This document shows positions 61,041-64,000 of a stretch of DNA of 64,000 nt, piece after piece; the first letter of the stretch is position 1, and each line of letters opens with the position of its first letter. Source of the DNA: Lentzea sp. NEAU-D7 (GTDB lineage Bacteria; Actinomycetota; Actinomycetes; Mycobacteriales; Pseudonocardiaceae); NCBI RefSeq assembly GCF_026242055.1, contig NZ_JAPJDL010000030.1:55617-119616 (forward strand), in the 5' to 3' direction. Under the pieces are notes generated by a model. That model saw nothing but the letters and a program-made list of their open reading frames with translations, had not been told where the DNA came from and did not search any database. Position numbers and translations under genes: made by a program.

Positions 61041-61647
61041 GGACCTCGTGGTTGCCCAGTTCGGCTTGAATGCGACGCCGGAGCACTTCACTGTCGTCAG
61101 GACGCAGCTTCGAACACCTGGAAGTGCCTGGATGGAGCGCCATGAACGCAGACTCGTCGACTTGGACTGCCTCCCTGTGGTTCAGGGTGTTCTCCTCCAG
61201 GCCCAACCGGATCTTCTCGATGAGGTCAGGACGCTGAATGAGGCCTGGGATCGCGGCGAGTTCGACAGCGCCATGTTCGGCTGCGCGCTGGACGACCTCT
61301 GCCTAGCCCTGGGGAAGGCATTCAACTTCACGAACACGCGTGCCGACTTGATCGGAAGCGTCGGCGCCGACCGGGTGGCACTGCAGCTCGCCGGAGACCT
61401 CAGAAACCTGGCGCTTCGCCTTCGGCAGTCAGTCGAAGCGCTCTCGGACCTGTCCGCGAGCGTGTGTGCGATCTGTGGCCGTCGGAACTTCGGCGTGCTC
61501 GGTGTCGCTGTCGCCTGCTGCTCCTGGTGCTCGCATGCCTTTCACGCGGTGTGCATCAACGAGACCTGGCCACCTGCCCTGGACAACGGGGCTGAACCGG
61601 TGTGCCCGGAGTGCGGCCAACCTGGCTTCCAGAGGCGGCTGGCCTGA
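61021..61647 (+). CDS. Protein with C-terminal RING-H2-like zinc finger
   Basis: 208 aa from ATG at 61021, overlapping the glycosyltransferase end. Residues 1-145 are helical and acidic with no known motif. Residues 149-198 contain C149-x2-C152-x17-C170-x1-H172-x2-H175-x2-C178-x16-C195-x2-C198 (local motifs CAICGRR, CSWCSHAFHAVC, CPECGQ), which fits the RING-H2 consensus C3H2C3 exactly. RING fingers are rare in bacteria. No ubiquitin-like or E2-like gene is next to it, so ligase activity cannot be claimed. A generic zinc-binding or protein-interaction role is the cautious reading. Confidence 0.75.
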   Translation: MSLPEGEDLVVAQFGLNATPEHFTVVRTQLRTPGSAWMERHERRLVDLDCLPVVQGVLLQAQPDLLDEVRTLNEAWDRGEFDSAMFGCALDDLCLALGKAFNFTNTRADLIGSVGADRVALQLAGDLRNLALRLRQSVEALSDLSASVCAICGRRNFGVLGVAVACCSWCSHAFHAVCINETWPPALDNGAEPVCPECGQPGFQRRLA

Positions 61648-61673
61648 CAGAAGATCGATCGAGAGGCAATGTC

Positions 61674-61925
61674 ATGCAGGGTGTGGTGAAGTGGTTCAAC
61701 TCGGAAAAAGGGTTTGGTTTCATTGCTCCGACGACAAGCGGTCCGGACGTCTTCGTCCACTACTCGGCGATCACGGGCAACGGTTACCGCACTTTGAACG
61801 AGGGGGAGGAAGTCGAGTTCGACATCACGTCCGGCCCGAAGGGGCCGCAGGCGTCCAACGTTCGTCGTGGCAATCTCCCAACGGACCGAGGTGTGGGCGC
61901 CTCGCCTAGTAGGCGGGAAAGGTGA
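61674..61925 (+). CDS. Cold-shock domain protein
   Basis: 83 aa from ATG at 61674 with GAGAGG upstream. Full CSD: GVVKWFNSEKGFGFIAP (RNP1, KGFGFI), DVFVHYSAI (RNP2, VFVHY), EGEEVEFDITSGPKGPQASN (nucleic-acid-binding strand end). A basic tail extends past the usual 67-70 residues. RNA chaperone in the cytoplasm. It sits between the RING-like gene and the small protein at 61930 and probably shares their transcript. Confidence 0.93.
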   Translation: MQGVVKWFNSEKGFGFIAPTTSGPDVFVHYSAITGNGYRTLNEGEEVEFDITSGPKGPQASNVRRGNLPTDRGVGASPSRRER

Positions 61926-61929
61926 GCTG

Positions 61930-62157
61930 ATGTTGGAATACGACGGTGCAGGTGGCATGGACAACCAGCCGTCCCTCGACTCCAGGCAGGGGGCTGACGT
62001 CGAGGCGTTGATGAAGCTGTACGACGAGGACATGTTGAACAACCCAGGCATGGTCAAGGAGCGACGCGGCGGACTGCTACCGAGCCAGCGGGTCGAGTTT
62101 GACACCGTGCAGAGCCCTCATGGCCTCCGCGCGGTTCGTGTCCGCCCTGTCGAGTGA
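61930..62157 (+). CDS. Small protein with half-CSD-like C-terminus
   Basis: 75 aa from ATG at 61930, 4 bases after the cold-shock gene. The acidic N-terminus (DVEALMKLYDEDMLNNPGMV) is unrelated to CSD. The C-terminus LLPSQRVEFDTVQSPHGLRA then VRVRP mirrors the last strands of a cold-shock domain (GEEVEFDITSGPKGPQASNV), without RNP1 and RNP2. It could be an accessory or antagonist of the cold-shock protein, or a recombination product. Confidence 0.6.
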   Translation: MLEYDGAGGMDNQPSLDSRQGADVEALMKLYDEDMLNNPGMVKERRGGLLPSQRVEFDTVQSPHGLRAVRVRPVE

Positions 62158-62181
62158 AACGCGCGGAAGTCTGAAGACGCC

Positions 62182-62226
62182 GCCTGCGCATCACGACACA
62201 CGCCCCGTGTGTCGTGATGCGCAGGC
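62182..62226 (+). terminator. Perfect 21-bp hairpin
   Basis: 62182-62202 (starts GCCTGCGCATCACGACACAC) pairs without mismatch with 62206-62226 around a CCC loop, 25 bases after the last stop of the cold-shock group. No T-tract. It is likely the operon terminator, but unusually long and perfect. Confidence 0.7.
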
Positions 62227-62940
62227 AGCCATCTAGTGTCCGCTGTGATTCCTCGTTTGCCTTCGTAGCGCCAGCAAAGGCTGTGGGGCCAGGCACCGTC
62301 CACCGCAGGGATGCGGTATATGGCTTTGCACTGTTCGGCCTCGTGTGGCCTGGAGATCAGCCGGTTCTGCGACCGCAACTGATCTCAACGTGCGCGTGCC
62401 TACTCTTCGAACTTCATCTGGATCTCATTCACACCGTCTGGCGGCCCAGGTCGATGGCGTGACAGAAGGCGCAGTAGATGTCTCAGCCGGGATAGTGGGA
62501 GAACAGTGCATCCAGGGTCGCGTGACCTTCCGTTTCCACAACGGTGACGTTGTCCTTCGGCTCGAAGTGACGTCGCTGCCTTCCCAGAACCTTGAGAGCG
62601 TCATGCTGAAGTTGCTCATGTCGCTGTGCAGCGCCTCAAGGCTGCTCTGTCCCTCTCAGCGTTCGGCAGGTCTGCCTCATTGAGAGCGCGTAGATCAGTG
62701 TCCATCACCTGCAACGCCATCTTCATGTCTTGACGGAGAAACACAAGGTCAGATCATGCGGCAATCGGGGAACGGAGGATCCGTCCGCTTGAAGGAATTG
62801 CCGTGGCCGTAGACGATGATCTGGCCATGACGTGCTCCTTCACAGTCGGTTCCTAGGTGTACTGACCACTGAGGTTGCGAACGGTTCGACACGTAGTCGG
62901 ATGATGTTGGAATGAGGGAGGGCCTCCGGGGTCGGTGTGG
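62227..62940. other. Largely non-coding; possible decayed frame
   Basis: A plus-strand frame at about 62430-62630 (VSAGIVGEQCIQGRVTFRFH, GDVVLRLEVTSLPSQNLESV) has sensible composition but no RBS or full-length partner, so I do not call it a gene. The left end of the IS481-type element probably lies near 62855-62905. Confidence 0.35.
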
Positions 62941-62974
62941 ATTGCGACGTCTACACCGACCAACGGAGGCCCTC

Positions 62975-63802
62975 GTGACCCACGCTAACGCACCTCTGAC
63001 TCCGGTAGGCAGGCTGCGCCTGGCCCTGTGTGTCGTGGACGAGGGCTGGCCGCTGCGGCGGGCCGCGGAACGGTTCCAGGTTTCGGTCAGCACCGCGAAA
63101 CGATGGGCCGACCGCTACCGCGACGAAGGTGAGCCGGGCATGGCCGACCGGTCATCGCGTCCGCCCACGAGCCCGGGCCGCACCCCGACCCGGACCGAAC
63201 GCAGGATCATCAAGGTCCGTCTGGCACGGCGGTGGGGGCCTGCACGGATCGCGTTCCTGCTGCGGCTGGTGCCCCCCACAGTGCACCGGGTGCTGACCCG
63301 GTTCGGCCTGGCCCGGCTGACTCACCTGGACCGGGCCACCGCGCAACCGGTGCGCCGATACGAACGCGCGACGCCCGGCGAGCTGGTGCACGTCGACATC
63401 AAGATATTCGGCAACATCCCTGATCGCGGCGGGCACCGGTCATCAGCCGGCAAGCGGCAGCGCACTCGCAACCTGGGAAAGAAACTCGACCGCTACTGCG
63501 GCAGTCACGTCGGCTATAGCTACCTGCACAACGCCGTGGATGACCACTCCCGGCTCGCCTACAGCGAGATCCTGCCCGACGAGAAGAAGCAAACCGCGGT
63601 CGCGTTCTGGCAACGAGCCCAGACCTTCTTCGCCAACAACGGCATCACCGTCGAGCGAGTGCTCACCGACAACGGCGTGTGCTACAAGTCCCGGCTCTGG
63701 CGCGACACGCTGGCCACCGCCGGGATCACCCACAAACGATCCGAGACCGAACGGCGAGCCGCACTGCCGCAGTGGCTGCACACCCACAATGGTGAGTTCT
63801 AA
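62975..63802 (+). pseudogene. IS481-family transposase with internal deletion
   Basis: Starts at GTG 62975 with GGAGG upstream. It shows an HTH part (RLRLALCVVDEGWPLRRAAE, FQVSVSTAKRWADRYRDEGE), second HTH (GPARIAFLLRLVPPTVHRVL) and DDE core (PGELVHVDIKIFGNIPDRGG, YLHNAVDDHSRLAYSEILPD, VERVLTDNGVCYKS). After AGITHKR the sequence jumps to SETERRAALPQWLHTHNGEF and a stop. The expected intervening stretch with the third acidic residue (in RPYRPQTNGKVERFNRTL) and the terminal GH...L segment are missing. The deletion of about 30 residues removes the catalytic Glu, so it is inactive. Confidence 0.85.
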
Positions 63803-63850
63803 GACTCGTCGCAACGACGCTGGTCAACGTGCTTTCGTGAGCACTGTAGC

Positions 63851-63898
63851 TAAAGGTTGTCCCGTAACGCCGTCTAAAGGTTGTCCCGTAACGCCGTC
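63851..63898. repeat. Tandem 24-bp direct repeat
   Basis: TAAAGGTTGTCCCGTAACGC plus CGTC occurs at 63851-63874 and again at 63875-63898 without mismatch, immediately before the next IS-like ORF. It may be a duplicated IS end. Confidence 0.9.
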
Positions 63899-63902
63899 TA
63901 GG

Positions 63903-64000
63903 TGTGATCGATGATCTTGGTGTGGAGCAGGTGATCAGTGCGGACCGGCCGGAGTGGGTGCCGGTGTTCACGGGCTTGTCGGTGACGGTGTTCCGCACGC
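63903..64000 (+). mobile_element. 5' end of another transposase gene (runs off the window)
   Basis: A GTG at 63903 opens VIDDLGVEQVISADRPEWVP then VFTGLSVTVFRT, which looks like the N-terminus of an IS5-type transposase (xxRPEWVxxFTGLS). Only 98 bases are present, so the family and completeness cannot be judged. The 24-bp repeat just upstream is probably its left end. Confidence 0.5.

Noticed and set aside
1..64000. tRNA, rRNA or tmRNA genes
   Set aside because: No cloverleaf-like sequence, CCA-type ends or rRNA signature was noticed, but this was by eye only; tRNAscan or Infernal would be decisive.

Overview
This window is high-GC DNA with GTG and TTG starts, strong AGGAGG-type ribosome binding sites, Lrp-controlled polyamine catabolism, a MoaD-MoaE fusion (moaX), Cds1, GH64 and I36-type secreted proteins, and a Streptomyces-like contractile injection system. 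It is best explained as a filamentous actinobacterium, probably Pseudonocardiaceae (Lentzea/Saccharothrix-like). The genus is an inference from general gene content, not from a search.

Layout. (1) 0.8-3.75 kb: unrecognised accessory genes, including the first member of a paralogous family with an N-terminal (G/A)HG domain. (2) 3.75-5.2 kb: decayed DNA. (3) 5.2-10.1 kb: an intact amine/polyamine utilisation cluster (class III aminotransferase, Lrp/AsnC regulator, APC permease, aminobutyraldehyde-type dehydrogenase). (4) 10.4-29 kb: an accessory zone mixing secreted enzymes (GHL15-like hydrolase, GH64 glucanase, a crystallin/aerolysin-like protein), large lineage-specific proteins, more HG-domain genes, and many pseudogenes (FAD/NAD(P)-binding protein, Zn-alcohol dehydrogenase, an aldehyde dehydrogenase without its catalytic Cys, an MFS exporter, IS5 transposases). 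(5) 30-34 kb: the largest HG-domain protein, Cds1 (L-cysteine desulfhydrase-like) and a lipoprotein. (6) 34.6-40.8 kb: a mobile-element graveyard (two IS630 pseudo-transposases, an IS3 fragment split by a group II intron with its reverse transcriptase, an IS5 remnant) around an AT-richer I36 inhibitor-like gene. (7) 41-43.6 kb: molybdenum cofactor operon moaA - PCD::moaC fusion - moaX. (8) 43.9-58.35 kb: a contractile injection system (CIS) with sheath, three tube-type proteins, LysM protein, VgrG-like hub/spike, gp25, baseplate J, tail protein I, DUF4157 metallopeptidase-like protein, DUF6760, a chaperone-like protein, a DUF4255 cap protein and a membrane zinc-ribbon protein with acidic repeats. 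(9) 58.4-59.5 kb: decayed LuxR and P450 genes. (10) 59.7-62.2 kb: glycosyltransferase, a protein with an exact RING-H2 cysteine/histidine pattern, a cold-shock protein and a half-CSD-like small protein, closed by a long perfect hairpin. (11) 62.9-64 kb: an IS481 transposase with an internal deletion and the start of another IS.

How it fits together. The CIS genes form one tightly coupled leftward operon: most junctions are ATGA/GTGA overlaps or gaps of at most about 35 bases, and the only longer gap (44 nt) follows the sheath. The cap gene is transcribed divergently from the sheath gene. No AAA+ ATPase or tape-measure gene is visible in the locus although both flanks are inside the window. 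The polyamine cluster makes metabolic sense: import, transamination, aldehyde oxidation, with the Lrp-family gene divergent to the permease. The HG-domain proteins share only their N-terminal region and have different C-terminal parts, and one is translationally coupled to a large unknown protein. They are the best candidate here for an undescribed system.
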